Assembly (NCBI RefSeq): GCF_017356245.1
Contig: NZ_JAFMZZ010000004.1
Span: 156,741 to 220,740, forward strand
Direction: 5' to 3'
Source of the DNA: Bordetella petrii
Lineage (GTDB): Bacteria > Pseudomonadota > Gammaproteobacteria > Burkholderiales > Burkholderiaceae_B
Length of the DNA: 64,000 nt
Part shown: in pieces, positions 7,456 to 15,991 of the stretch
Layout: each line of letters begins with the position of its first letter
Numbering within the stretch: position 1 is the stretch's first letter
Notes under the pieces: model-generated
What the model was told of the DNA's origin: nothing
What the model saw: only the letters and a program-made list of their open reading frames with translations
Database searches by the model: none
Made by a program: the position numbers and the translations under genes

Positions 7456-9360
7456 CTAGACGGCGGGCCGGGCCCCCATACGGGGCTTCCAGCGGGCGAT
7501 TTCTCCGCGCTGCAACGTGGACAACACCAATTCCGACATCATGTTCAATGACACATGGCGCGCAAAAAACTGCTCGAGCACGGCGCCGAACAGATACGGG
7601 CTGATGCCCGAAAATGCGGTTTCATCGACCTGCAGCCCGATGCGCACGCCCCGCCCATACACAATGGGGCCCGGCACCGGCAGGCGGTGGTGCATGGGTT
7701 CGGCAAGCACGTGGCGCACGCCCGCAATGTGCTTGCGCACCACCGGGTCGGCCAGGTTGCCGTACACGTGCAGCATCTCGCGCAGCGTCTGGGCGCCCTG
7801 CTCGGCGTCCAGGTCGATCAGGCTCAGGTAATTCAGCCCCAGGTGGCTGATCAGGTGCCAGGTGGCGGCGTTTTCGGCCAGCGCCGTGTGCGGCCGCGTG
7901 GGGCCGTGCAGCACTTTCACCGCGCCCACCGGCGCCGACACGCGCAGCGTGAAATCGGTTTCGGTGCCCAGCGGCAGCAGCATCGCCAGGTCGCGGTTGG
8001 TGCACAGCGTTTCCAGCGTCAAGTGGCGCAGATGGCCCGAGAATGGCGCTTCGTGGCGGTCGACCAGCGACACGAACGACTCGCTGCCGGTATAGCCGGT
8101 GCGGGTGCCGTTGCGCTGGGCATGGTCCGACAGCAGCCGCGGCTCGCGGCGCAGCGAATAGTAGGCGCCGTAGTCGTCCGGATCGCTGCCCAGGGTGCCG
8201 TAGAACGAGCGGAATTCCTGCTCGGGACGCTCGGCCGAGGCATGTCCCAGCACCCGCGTCACACTGAACACTTCGTAGTCCAGCGGCCGTGTGCGGTCGA
8301 CCACCACGTGGTATTCATTGGTGCGCGGCGTCACCGCGATGCGGTCGGCGCGCTTGGGGAACAGGTTGATCACCGGCGCGCAATGCAGCGCCAGGTGCTC
8401 GGCGGCGATCGCGCCCTCCAGTTCAGGCGCCGCAACCGAGAACAGCATCGTCAGGTCGAACGAGCGTGTCTCGCGGCGTTCGGCGCCCGCCAGGGGCGGC
8501 GTGCGCAGCCCGCGCTTCAGGTCATTCAGGCTGAAGAACAGGTAGCGGCGCGGAAACGCGAAATATTCCTGCAGCAGGCGGTAGCCCTGGAACACGCGCG
8601 GATCGGCCGGCAACAGCGCCTGCTCGTCGTCAAAGCCTTCATGGCGCACGCTGGCCGGCGGCAGCTTGTTGATCCAGGTCACCGGCCGGGCGCTGTCGTG
8701 GCCCAGCACGGCCACCGTGTGGCCCATGATGATTTCCAGCAGGCGCTGCATCTGCAGGTCCTGGCCGGCCAGGTGGAACACCAGCTGGTCCAGGTCCATG
8801 TCTTCCAGCCGCACGCCGCCGCACACCTCGATGCGCATGCGCAGCGCGCTGAGCACGCGGCCGTTGCGCCCGCCCAGGCCCAGGCGGGTCAGCGGCAGGT
8901 CGGGCGGGGTGCCGGTGAACTCGGCCTGCGTCACGCGCAGCGGCCACAGCCGCACCGCATGCCCGGTCATGAATTCGCAGGGCGTCTGCTCGCCGCGCGG
9001 CACCCGGCCGCGCAACAGGGTGCCGCGCGGCAGGTCGAAACCGCGCGCCAGCGTGCCCTCGTTCATGCTGGGCGCAAACTGCACCACCGCCATGGCCGGT
9101 GTGGGCGCAAGATAATTCGGGTACACCACTTCCAGCAGGCGCTGCGAGAAGCGGGGAAATTCCGCGTCCATCTTCAGATGGATGCGCGCGGTCAGGAAAC
9201 TGAACCCTTCCAGCAGGCGCTCGACGTACGGGTCGGCCACCTCGGTGCCGTGCATGCCCAGGCGGCCCGCCACCTTGGGGTACATCTGGGCGAACTCCGC
9301 GCCCATCTCGCGCATGTACACCAGCTCGCGGTTGTAGTAGTCGAGCAGGCGCGCGTCCAT
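7456..9360 (-). CDS. tssF: T6SS baseplate protein TssF
   Basis: The 634-residue protein opens with the classic TssF (VasA/ImpG) N-terminus: LLDYYNRELVYMREMGAEFAQMYPKVAGRLG, then DPYVERLLEGFSFLTARIHLKMDAEFPRF and the LLEVVYPNYLAPTPAM segment. Later family landmarks include NLFPKRADRI and the FSLNDLKRGL stretch. Two or more TssF copies combine with TssG to form the wedge of the T6SS baseplate. The ATG at 9360 shares its A with the tssE stop (TGATG), so translation is coupled. The next gene downstream is DUF3540, not tssG. Confidence 0.97.
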   Translation of the reverse strand: MDARLLDYYNRELVYMREMGAEFAQMYPKVAGRLGMHGTEVADPYVERLLEGFSFLTARIHLKMDAEFPRFSQRLLEVVYPNYLAPTPAMAVVQFAPSMNEGTLARGFDLPRGTLLRGRVPRGEQTPCEFMTGHAVRLWPLRVTQAEFTGTPPDLPLTRLGLGGRNGRVLSALRMRIEVCGGVRLEDMDLDQLVFHLAGQDLQMQRLLEIIMGHTVAVLGHDSARPVTWINKLPPASVRHEGFDDEQALLPADPRVFQGYRLLQEYFAFPRRYLFFSLNDLKRGLRTPPLAGAERRETRSFDLTMLFSVAAPELEGAIAAEHLALHCAPVINLFPKRADRIAVTPRTNEYHVVVDRTRPLDYEVFSVTRVLGHASAERPEQEFRSFYGTLGSDPDDYGAYYSLRREPRLLSDHAQRNGTRTGYTGSESFVSLVDRHEAPFSGHLRHLTLETLCTNRDLAMLLPLGTETDFTLRVSAPVGAVKVLHGPTRPHTALAENAATWHLISHLGLNYLSLIDLDAEQGAQTLREMLHVYGNLADPVVRKHIAGVRHVLAEPMHHRLPVPGPIVYGRGVRIGLQVDETAFSGISPYLFGAVLEQFFARHVSLNMMSELVLSTLQRGEIARWKPRMGARPAV

Positions 9361-9920
9361 CAGGAAAGCCCCCCGAGGTCGCGCAGGTCCATGTGGCCGC
9401 TTTCCAGGTCGATGTCGGTGCGGAACAGGAATTCCATGGGGTGGGGCACGCACCACAGCATGCCCTTGATCTCGAGGCTGAGCACGTTGTGGTGCTCCAG
9501 CGTGCCGGTGTCGGTCACGCAGCGCACTTCTACCGACGAATCCAGGATGCGCGGCTCGAACGAGGCGATGGCGTTGCGGATGGAATCTTCGACATCGACC
9601 CAGTCGATCTCCGACATGCGCTTGCCCGCCATCGCCCGCACGCCGAAATTCAGCGTGGAATCGGGCACGCAGCGGTACGGCGACAGGTCGTCGGTAGTCT
9701 GCAGGTTCACTGTGTTGAGCAGCCAGCGCAGGTCGCGCAGCACCGCCAGGCGCAGCTCGGCATGGGTCAGCATGGACGATTCGCGGGTTTCCTGGCGCTT
9801 GGACGGATCGTTGTCCATCAAGCGGTCCAGCAGCGACGGCTGCAGGCGGTCCCGCGCCACGCGCTCGCTGCGCGGCAATTGCTCCCAGGGACGCAGGCTG
9901 GCCGTATCCGATTGCGCCAT
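9360..9920 (-). CDS. tssE: T6SS baseplate protein TssE (gp25-like)
   Basis: The 186-residue protein carries the GPW/gp25 lysozyme-like fold found in phage baseplates: RLQPSLLDRLMDNDP near the start, LRDLRWLLNTVNLQ, then a conserved C-terminal half with STLNFGVRAMAGK, VEDSIRNAIASFEPRI and FLFRTDIDLESG. TssE seeds sheath polymerisation at the baseplate. The start at 9920 overlaps the tagJ stop by one base and the stop overlaps tssF by one base, so tagJ, tssE and tssF are translationally linked. The family core is ~140 residues; the extra ~45 N-terminal residues are common in this clade. Confidence 0.93.
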   Translation of the reverse strand: MAQSDTASLRPWEQLPRSERVARDRLQPSLLDRLMDNDPSKRQETRESSMLTHAELRLAVLRDLRWLLNTVNLQTTDDLSPYRCVPDSTLNFGVRAMAGKRMSEIDWVDVEDSIRNAIASFEPRILDSSVEVRCVTDTGTLEHHNVLSLEIKGMLWCVPHPMEFLFRTDIDLESGHMDLRDLGGLS

Positions 9921-10735
9921 CAGCCCATCTCCACCCCGCGCACATCCAGCAGCGCGTACTCGTCCTGGTCGGTCACCCACATTTTCTGGCCGACGCCCGC
10001 GTACATGTCGCCATGCAGCGGCTGCCAGTCGGTCATGCGGCCCAGCTTGACCACGTCGGCCAGCTCGGCCAGCGCCTGGCCGGCCGGCGCGGGATAGCGG
10101 GCCGGCACCAGCCCATGCTGGGTGCGCCCGTCGTCCAGCGTGATTTCCGCCTGCGCCCACACCACGTCGCTCAGCCCTTCGGGGGCCAGCAGGCGCACGC
10201 TGCGCAAGGCGCTGAACGGCAGCCAGCCATAGCGGCCGCCCAGAATGAACTCGAACACCGGCCCCAGCCGGCTGTCGCCATCGCTGATCCATTCGAACGC
10301 TGCCGGCGCCGCATCGTCGGCCCGTTCCAGGCGCCCGGCCTGCGCCTGCGCGGCCTCGTAGGCGCGGGCGCGCAACCCGGCGGCCTGCCGCGGGTCGCCG
10401 GCGTCCAGGCGCAGCGCCTGCACCAGGTCGGCAAACCAGTCGGGCGGCGCGCCGAAATATGCCGGCTCGCCCTGCCCGCCCAGCACGCTTTCGCGCTGGC
10501 GCTCGGCGGCGATGGCCTGCTCGTAGACAACGGCCATGGGCTGCGCCTGCGCATTCAGCTGCGCGCACAGCTTCAATTGTTCGGATGCGCGGTTCCAGTC
10601 TCCCTGCACGGCCATCAGCTGGAACAACTGCGCGCGCAGGTCGGCATCGGCCGGCTGGCGGCGTATCTGCCCCTGGATCGCGTCCAGGTGCTGGGACAAG
10701 CTGCTTTCGCGCAGCGCAACTGCGGGTTTGGTCAT
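9920..10735 (-). CDS. tagJ: T6SS accessory protein TagJ (ImpE family)
   Basis: The 271-residue protein matches the TagJ/ImpE family: an N-terminal helical repeat part (LRAQLFQLMAVQGDWNRASEQLKLCAQLN, a TPR-like helix pair) and a C-terminal beta domain beginning AFEWISDGDSRLGPVFEFILGGRYGWLPF and ending GQKMWVTDQDEYALLDVRGVEM. TagJ can bind the N-terminus of TssB and modulate ClpV access in some systems, and is found only in a subset of T6SS loci. The gene sits between hcp and tssE. It is separated from hcp by 111 bp that contain a hairpin. Confidence 0.88.
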   Translation of the reverse strand: MTKPAVALRESSLSQHLDAIQGQIRRQPADADLRAQLFQLMAVQGDWNRASEQLKLCAQLNAQAQPMAVVYEQAIAAERQRESVLGGQGEPAYFGAPPDWFADLVQALRLDAGDPRQAAGLRARAYEAAQAQAGRLERADDAAPAAFEWISDGDSRLGPVFEFILGGRYGWLPFSALRSVRLLAPEGLSDVVWAQAEITLDDGRTQHGLVPARYPAPAGQALAELADVVKLGRMTDWQPLHGDMYAGVGQKMWVTDQDEYALLDVRGVEMG

Positions 10736-10750
10736 GACAAGGCACCGCGG

Positions 10751-10806
10751 AAAGAAACGAAAAGCCGGCGTGCGGCCCTGGGCGCCTGCAGTGTGAACAG
10801 GCCCCC
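10751..10806 (-). terminator. hairpin plus T-rich tract downstream of hcp (attenuator-like)
   Basis: On the minus strand, past the hcp stop, GGGGGCCTG and CAGGCGCCC (10806-10780) pair with one mismatch around a nine-base loop. A shorter GCCG/CGGC hairpin follows, and then a T-rich stretch at about 10764-10751. The arrangement suits partial termination or 3'-end protection that keeps hcp mRNA more abundant than the downstream baseplate genes. Confidence 0.5.
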
Positions 10807-10846
10807 GGAGCCGCGCGCCGTCCGGAGAGAAGACCAGCGAATCGCC

Positions 10847-11332
10847 TTAGCCCACTTCCGCGTTCTGCTTGATATCCCAGGCGACCAGGCTTTCCGCGCC
10901 CTTGCCGCCCTGCTCCGTCTGCTCCCAGTATTGCTGCTTGATCTTGGCGGCCTGGAACGCGTAGTTCACCACCACGGATTCCGAATTCAGCTCGCCCGAC
11001 AGCTGCACCGACGACACCAGCACGTCTTCCAGCGTGATCTTCGTGTATTCGACCTGCTGGCCGCCGGCCTTGCACACCGACAGTTCGACTTTGCCGAGGT
11101 GCTTGCCGCTGGCGCAGTGCTTCATGACAGCCGGAGCCGCCTTGTCGATGCGCGCAACGACGTGCAGGTCGTTGAAGCTGGCCTTGCCGGCGCCCAGGCC
11201 GCCACCGCTGGCCATGTTGCCGGGTTGGGTGGCGCCCCACGAGAACGAAACGATGTCGCTCCAGTTTTTGTGGTTGGAATCTTTCGACTCGCCATTGGCC
11301 CCGTCGATCTTCATGAACATGTCAACAGCCAC
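10847..11332 (-). CDS. tssD: T6SS tube protein Hcp (TssD)
   Basis: The 161-residue Hcp1-type protein starts MAVDMFMKIDGANGES, the standard Hcp opening, followed by WSDIVSFSWGATQP, ASFNDLHVVARIDKAAP and the VKHC-like VMKHCASGKHL helix. The C-terminal half has ITLEDVLVSSVQLSGE and YAFQAAKIKQQYWEQ. Hexameric rings of Hcp stack into the inner tube and chaperone small effectors in their lumen. The gene lies 53 bp after tssC and is followed by a hairpin before tagJ, consistent with its high demand. Confidence 0.97.
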   Translation of the reverse strand: MAVDMFMKIDGANGESKDSNHKNWSDIVSFSWGATQPGNMASGGGLGAGKASFNDLHVVARIDKAAPAVMKHCASGKHLGKVELSVCKAGGQQVEYTKITLEDVLVSSVQLSGELNSESVVVNYAFQAAKIKQQYWEQTEQGGKGAESLVAWDIKQNAEVG

Positions 11333-11385
11333 TTCTCTCTCCCTAAGTTGCGGTCACGGCACGACGTGCCCTGAAAAAATGTCCA

Positions 11386-12888
11386 TCAACCGTCGTTCTT
11401 CTTGAGCGACGGAAGCTTGGACACAAGGCGCAGCGACACCGTCAGCCCTTCGAGCTGGTAGTGCGGCCGCAAGAAAAACTTGGCGGAGTAATAGCCGGGG
11501 TTGTCCTCGATTTCCTGCACCTGCACCTCGGCTGCGGCCAGCGGTTTGCGGGCCTTGGTTTCCTGTGACGAGTTGACCGGATCGCCGTCCACGTAATTCA
11601 TGATCCAGTCGTTCAGCCAGCGTTCCATGTCGTCGCGCTCGCGGAACGAGCCGATCTTGTCGCGCACGATGCACTTCAGGTAATGCGCGAAGCGGCAGCA
11701 GGCGAACAGGTACGGCAGGCGCGCCGACAGCTTGGCGTTGGCCGAAGCATCGGCGTCGTAGTATTCATGCGGTTTCTGCAGCGACTGCGCGCCGATGAAT
11801 GCCGCGAAGTCGGAATTCTTGCGGTGCACCAGCGGCATGAAGCCGTTCTTGGCCAGTTCGGCCTCGCGCCGGTCGCTGATGGCGATTTCGGTAGGGCACT
11901 TCATGTCCACCCCGCCGTCATCGGTGGGGAACGTGTGGCACGGCAGGTTTTCCACCGCGCCGCCCGATTCCACGCCGCGGATCGACGTGCACCAGCCATA
12001 CAGCTTGAACGAACGGTTGATGTTGGCCGCCATCGCATAGGCCGAATTGGCCCAGGCGTAGCGGTCATGGTTGGCGCCGTCGGTGTCTTCCTCGAAGTCG
12101 AACTCGTCGACCGGGTTGGTGCGCGCGCCGTACGGCAGGCGCGCCAGGAAGCGCGGCATGGCCAGGCCGATGTAGCGCGAATCTTCCGATTCGCGCAGGC
12201 TGCGCCAGGCGGCGTATTCGGTATTGGTGAAAATCTTGGTCAGGTCGCGCGGGTTGGCCAGTTCCTGCCACGAATCCATCTGCATCACGTTGGGCGACGC
12301 CCCCGCAATGAAGGGGCAGTGCGCGGCCGCCGAAATGCGCGCGATCTCGCTCAGCAGTTCCACATCGGGCGGGCTGTGGTCGAAGTGGTAATCGCCCACC
12401 AGGCAGCCGATGGGCTCGCCGCCGAACTGGCCGTACTCTTCTTCGTACACGCGCTTGAAGATGGGGCTCTGGTCCCAGCCCACGCCCTTGTGGCGCTTGA
12501 GCGTGCGGCCCAGCTCTTTCTTCGAGATGCACATCACGCGGATCTTCAGCAGCTCGTCGGTTTCCGTGTTGGTCACCAGGTAGTGCAGGCCGCGCCAGGC
12601 GCCTTCCAGCTGCTGGAAGTCGGCGTGGTGCATGACCAGGTTGATCTGGTCCGACAGCTTGCGGTCGATCTCGGCGATGATCGCCTGGATGGTCCGGTAG
12701 GCGTCGGCCGACACGGCCACGCCGCTGTTTTCCAGCGCCTGGTGCGCCAGCGTGCGCACGGCGTGCTCCACCGCTTCGCGCGCCTGTTCGGTCTTGGGCT
12801 TGAATTCTTTCTTCAGCAGGGCGGACAGGCCGTCCGCTTCCAGTGTTTCGGCAGTGCGGGCATCCGCGCGTTTAGCCACAGCAGTCAT
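11386..12888 (-). CDS. tssC: T6SS contractile sheath large subunit TssC
   Basis: The 500-residue protein is a full-length TssC (VipB/EvpB/ImpD family). Landmarks are IDRKLSDQINLVMHHADFQQLEGAWRGL near residue 75, the GDYHFDHSPPDVELL segment, HCPFIAGASPNVM, FLARLPYGARTNPVDEF and the C-terminal FFLRPHYQLEGLTVSLRLVSKLP. TssC and TssB form the helical sheath whose contraction drives the Hcp tube. It begins 18 bp after tssB, in the usual B-C-D order. Confidence 0.98.
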   Translation of the reverse strand: MTAVAKRADARTAETLEADGLSALLKKEFKPKTEQAREAVEHAVRTLAHQALENSGVAVSADAYRTIQAIIAEIDRKLSDQINLVMHHADFQQLEGAWRGLHYLVTNTETDELLKIRVMCISKKELGRTLKRHKGVGWDQSPIFKRVYEEEYGQFGGEPIGCLVGDYHFDHSPPDVELLSEIARISAAAHCPFIAGASPNVMQMDSWQELANPRDLTKIFTNTEYAAWRSLRESEDSRYIGLAMPRFLARLPYGARTNPVDEFDFEEDTDGANHDRYAWANSAYAMAANINRSFKLYGWCTSIRGVESGGAVENLPCHTFPTDDGGVDMKCPTEIAISDRREAELAKNGFMPLVHRKNSDFAAFIGAQSLQKPHEYYDADASANAKLSARLPYLFACCRFAHYLKCIVRDKIGSFRERDDMERWLNDWIMNYVDGDPVNSSQETKARKPLAAAEVQVQEIEDNPGYYSAKFFLRPHYQLEGLTVSLRLVSKLPSLKKNDG

Positions 12889-12906
12889 CGCGATCTCCGT
12901 TATGGT

Positions 12907-13461
12907 TTACTTCGCGGCCGGATCGGCTTCGGGCTCGTCCGCCTTGGGCGCGGCCGCATCCGGATTGGGCGCGGCCGCCAGCGCGTTCATCAGCGCCGGG
13001 TTCTTCAGCACCTTGCCGATCAATTCCTCGGCGCCGGTCTTGCCGTCCATGTAGGTCAGCAGGTTGGCCAGCTGCGTGCGGGCATCCAGCAGCTCGTTCA
13101 GCGCGCCGACCTTGCGCGCCACCGTGGCGGGCGAGAAATCGTCGATGCTTTCGAAGGTGATGTCGACGTTCAGATTGCCCTCGCCGGTCAGCGTGTTGGG
13201 TACCTGGAAGGCGGCCCGCGGCTGGATCGACTTCATGCGCTCGTCGAAGTTGTCGATATCGATGTCCAGGAACTTGCGCTCGGCCACATCGGGCTGGGGC
13301 TCCACCGACTTGCCCGCCAGGTCGGCCAGCACGCCCATGACAAACGGCAGCTGGATCTTGCGTTCCGCGCCGTAGATTTCCACGTCGTATTCAATCTGCA
13401 CGCGCGGCGCGCGGTTGCGTGCAATGAACTTTTGTCCGCTGCCCTTCAGTGTCGTTGCCAT
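12907..13461 (-). CDS. tssB: T6SS contractile sheath small subunit TssB
   Basis: The 184-residue TssB (VipA/ImpB) shows SGQKFIARNRAPRVQIEYDVEIYGAE near the start, LPFVMGVLADLAGKS, FLDIDIDNFDERM and the C-terminal helix RTQLANLLTYMDGKTGAEELIGKVLKNP, which hands over to TssC in the sheath. A short charged Ala/Pro/Asp tail follows. The gene lies between tssA (43 bp upstream) and tssC (18 bp downstream). Confidence 0.98.
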   Translation of the reverse strand: MATTLKGSGQKFIARNRAPRVQIEYDVEIYGAERKIQLPFVMGVLADLAGKSVEPQPDVAERKFLDIDIDNFDERMKSIQPRAAFQVPNTLTGEGNLNVDITFESIDDFSPATVARKVGALNELLDARTQLANLLTYMDGKTGAEELIGKVLKNPALMNALAAAPNPDAAAPKADEPEADPAAK

Positions 13462-13504
13462 GTGTGCTCTCCTATCCTGAAATTGGTGCGAATATTCGGG
13501 CGTC

Positions 13505-14551
13505 TCAAGCGCCAGGGCCGCCGTTGGGGTCCCTGGGCAGCCAGGTCTCGAACTGCTCGAGGCCCTGCGGCGCCAGATTCTTCATGATGTCGTGGAAACT
13601 CATTGCTATCAGCTGCTGCGCCCGGCGGATCAGATACGGTGCCGGATGGCTGGGCTCGTTCACCTCGAAGTACGCGCATACCTTGGCCAGCATGGCGGCC
13701 GCCTCTTCGCGCGACTGGATCTGCGCATCCTGCCAGCGCACCGCGGAAGCGGGCGCGCTGGGCGCCGGCGCCGCCGCCGCGGGGGCCGTGGATGCTGCGT
13801 CCCCAACAATTTCTTCTACCGGCGCGGCGGGGCCACTATCGCCCAGGGCCTGCGCCACCACGTCCAGCGTGCGCAGGATGCCCGCGTAATCCGGCACCCA
13901 TTCCTGGCCCAGCTTGTCGGCCACCTGGCCCTGGATGCGGCGCAGGGCCTGCATCGCGGTCATCAAGCCAGACAGATCGGCGTCTTGCTGCAGCGAAGCC
14001 TGGCGCAGATGTTCGACCAGGCGAGCGCGCCCGCCAGGATAAAAGTCGGGATCGGAACGGCTGCCGTCCAGCACGGACTCGGCATCGCGCAATGACAATT
14101 GTCCGTGCACGCCGTTGACCAGGCGGCTCGAACGGGCGCTGCGCGCGCAGCCGGCCAGGTCGCCCAGCGATGCCAGCGCATTGATGCGCGGCATGGGATC
14201 GTTGTCGCCCACGCTATCCAGGCGGGGATGCACCGCATCCCAGTAGCGCTCGAGCGTATCGGCCACCAGAGTCAGGCCATCGGCATAGCCTGGCAGGCCG
14301 CGCACTTCGGTCCAGGCCTGGGTCAGGTATCCCATGATGCGCACATCGCGCGTGCGTTCAAGCAGGCCGCGCGACAGTTTTTCAACTTCGCGCCAGTCGG
14401 GGGGCTGGGCCGGAATAATGGTCGAGCCGAACTGCTGTTCGCTGCGCTCGACTGCCGCCTGCTGCAATTGCAGGAACTCGGCGTCATATTCCAGGTCTTC
14501 TCCACAAGGCAGACGAGGATCCAGCGCGGTCAGGATATCGGCAAATTCCAT
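13505..14551 (-). CDS. tssA: T6SS cap/assembly protein TssA
   Basis: The 348-residue protein begins with the ImpA_N domain (PRLPCGEDLEYDAEFLQL, then IIPAQPPDWREVEKLSRGLLERTRDVRIMGYLTQAW), the conserved part of all TssA proteins. The C-terminal half is Ala/Pro-rich and then helical (EAAAMLAKVCAYFEVNEPSHPAPYLIRRAQQLI), the short TssA type that rings the baseplate or distal sheath end. It is the first gene of the minus-strand T6SS operon; its promoter should lie in the A/T-rich gap to its right. Confidence 0.95.
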   Translation of the reverse strand: MEFADILTALDPRLPCGEDLEYDAEFLQLQQAAVERSEQQFGSTIIPAQPPDWREVEKLSRGLLERTRDVRIMGYLTQAWTEVRGLPGYADGLTLVADTLERYWDAVHPRLDSVGDNDPMPRINALASLGDLAGCARSARSSRLVNGVHGQLSLRDAESVLDGSRSDPDFYPGGRARLVEHLRQASLQQDADLSGLMTAMQALRRIQGQVADKLGQEWVPDYAGILRTLDVVAQALGDSGPAAPVEEIVGDAASTAPAAAAPAPSAPASAVRWQDAQIQSREEAAAMLAKVCAYFEVNEPSHPAPYLIRRAQQLIAMSFHDIMKNLAPQGLEQFETWLPRDPNGGPGA

Positions 14552-14894
14552 GGTGATCGGTCATATCCGGGATAACCCGGAGCCTAAAACAGCCTATCTT
14601 CGCGTAACTGCCGCAGAAACCCGAATTCTAGGCAGAGCTTGTATTAATTCCGGTGACGCTTAACAGCTACTGTTTTTTCTTACGTTTCATTAACAAATAC
14701 GAAAAAAAATGCACATTTCGTGCACTAGTAAATTGAGAATTTGAAACAATATCGGCCGGTGGCGACCGCCCCTGGCCAGGCCTGGGCGGCATCCCGCCGC
14801 GGCGCGCCAGGCGGGCCGCCCTTATATATAAAGTCTGTAGACCGGACGGTTACGCTATTGCTAGCATGCGGCTGACCATGACTCGGGAGCGCAT
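14552..14894. promoter_or_regulatory. 343-bp divergent intergenic region upstream of the T6SS operon
   Basis: No gene is visible. The part nearest tssA (14620-14755) is strongly A/T-rich for this genome and includes a TGCAC...GTGCA inverted repeat at 14709-14723 next to an eight-base A run; it is the likely site of the T6SS promoter and regulator binding. The part nearest the DUF4105 gene is GC-rich with overlapping GGGCGGC/GCCGCCC-type inverted repeats, ending in a TTATATATAAAG stretch (14822-14833) that could be a -10 region for the plus-strand gene. I see no clear sigma-54 (GG-N10-GC) site. Confidence 0.5.
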
Positions 14895-15881
14895 GTGGCG
14901 GTCCAGGCGGGCTTTGTTCTCTTTGCTGTTGCAGCGGCCGGCTGGGGCGCGCTGGCCCTGTGGGTACGGCGGCCGGCAGGCGTCCCCTTTACCTATGCGC
15001 TGATCGTCATTTGGGTACTGGTCGCGCTGGCCGCGTGCGTGCTGGTCGGCATGGGCCGCTGGGCAGGCGCCCTGCTGTTTGCCGGCCCCGCCGCCGCGTT
15101 GGCCGCGTGGTGGCTGACGCTGCGGCCCTCGCAGCATCGCGACTGGGAACCCAGCGTGGCCCGCCTGCTGCAGGGGCAGGTCATGGGCGACACCGCCACG
15201 CTGCACAACGTGCGCAATTTCCAGTGGCGCGGCCCGCAGGATTTCGACGCACGCTGGGAAACGCGGCAATACAGCCTGGCGGCCATCCGTTCTGTTGACC
15301 TGGCGCTGTCGTACTGGTCGCACACCGCCATCGCCCACACCCTGGTGTCGTTCGGCTTCGCCGACGGCGACTACCTGGTCTTTTCAGTGGAAATCCGTCG
15401 CCGGAAGAACGACCGGTTCTCGGAAATCGGCGGCTTCTTCCGCCAGTACGAACTGAGCATCGTGGCGGCCGACGAACGCGACATCCTGCAAGTGCGCACC
15501 AATGTCCGCCACGAAGACGGCTACTTGTACCGCGTGCAGATGGCCCCCGACGACATGCGAGCCCTGTTCGCCGAATACATCAACCAGGCCAACCGGCTGA
15601 CCGAACGGCCGCGCTTCTACAACACGCTGACCGCCAACTGCACCACCCTGGTCTACCGCATGGTCAACCGCATCGTGGCCGGGCTGCCGCTGGACTACCG
15701 CCTGCTGGCCTCGGGCTACCTGCCCGAATACCTGTACGACCTGGGCGCGCTGCGCGGCGCCGGCAGCCTGCAGGAATACCGCCGGCGCGGGCGCTACACC
15801 GAACGCGCCCGCGACACCGCATCCCCTCTGCCGTTCTCGCGGCGCATCCGCGCCGGCGTGCCGGGCATCGAAGACCTGTAG
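14895..15881 (+). CDS. DUF4105 domain-containing membrane protein
   Basis: The 328-residue protein starts at GTG behind GGGAGC. Three hydrophobic segments fill residues ~5-75. The rest is the DUF4105 (Lnb-like N-terminal) domain: VRNFQWRGPQDFDARWETRQYSLAAIRSVDLALSYW, HTLVSFGFADGDYLVFSVEIRR, and LTANCTTLVYR, where the Asn-Cys pair is typical. In Lnb this domain forms part of a lipoprotein N-acyltransferase, and the conserved Cys is thought to be catalytic; that function is not shown for stand-alone DUF4105 proteins. It sits alone, divergent from the T6SS operon. Confidence 0.85.
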   Translation: MAVQAGFVLFAVAAAGWGALALWVRRPAGVPFTYALIVIWVLVALAACVLVGMGRWAGALLFAGPAAALAAWWLTLRPSQHRDWEPSVARLLQGQVMGDTATLHNVRNFQWRGPQDFDARWETRQYSLAAIRSVDLALSYWSHTAIAHTLVSFGFADGDYLVFSVEIRRRKNDRFSEIGGFFRQYELSIVAADERDILQVRTNVRHEDGYLYRVQMAPDDMRALFAEYINQANRLTERPRFYNTLTANCTTLVYRMVNRIVAGLPLDYRLLASGYLPEYLYDLGALRGAGSLQEYRRRGRYTERARDTASPLPFSRRIRAGVPGIEDL

Positions 15882-15893
15882 CCGGTGTTGCAG

Positions 15894-15922
15894 ACGCCTG
15901 GCTCCCGAAGGCTGCCAGGCGC
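15894..15922. repeat. hairpin related to the repeat in the FHA gene
   Basis: CGCCTGGC (15895-15902) and GCCAGGCG (15914-15921) form an 8-bp stem around TCCCGAAGGCT. The loop and overall length match the element at 1427-1457, and most stem differences swap one base pair for another (T-A for C-G), which preserves pairing. It lies 13 bp after the DUF4105 stop and could also act as a weak terminator, though no T-tract follows. Confidence 0.55.
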
Positions 15923-15991
15923 TCCGCTTCCGGCGGCATGCGGCTTGCTGCGTGTCCCTGCCCCCAAACCACCCGGCAGGAGCCCACCGCC

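Noticed and set aside
14692..14711. A-run beside an inverted repeat as a terminator
   Set aside because: It lies between two divergent starts, so no transcript is expected to end here; it more likely belongs to the promoter region.
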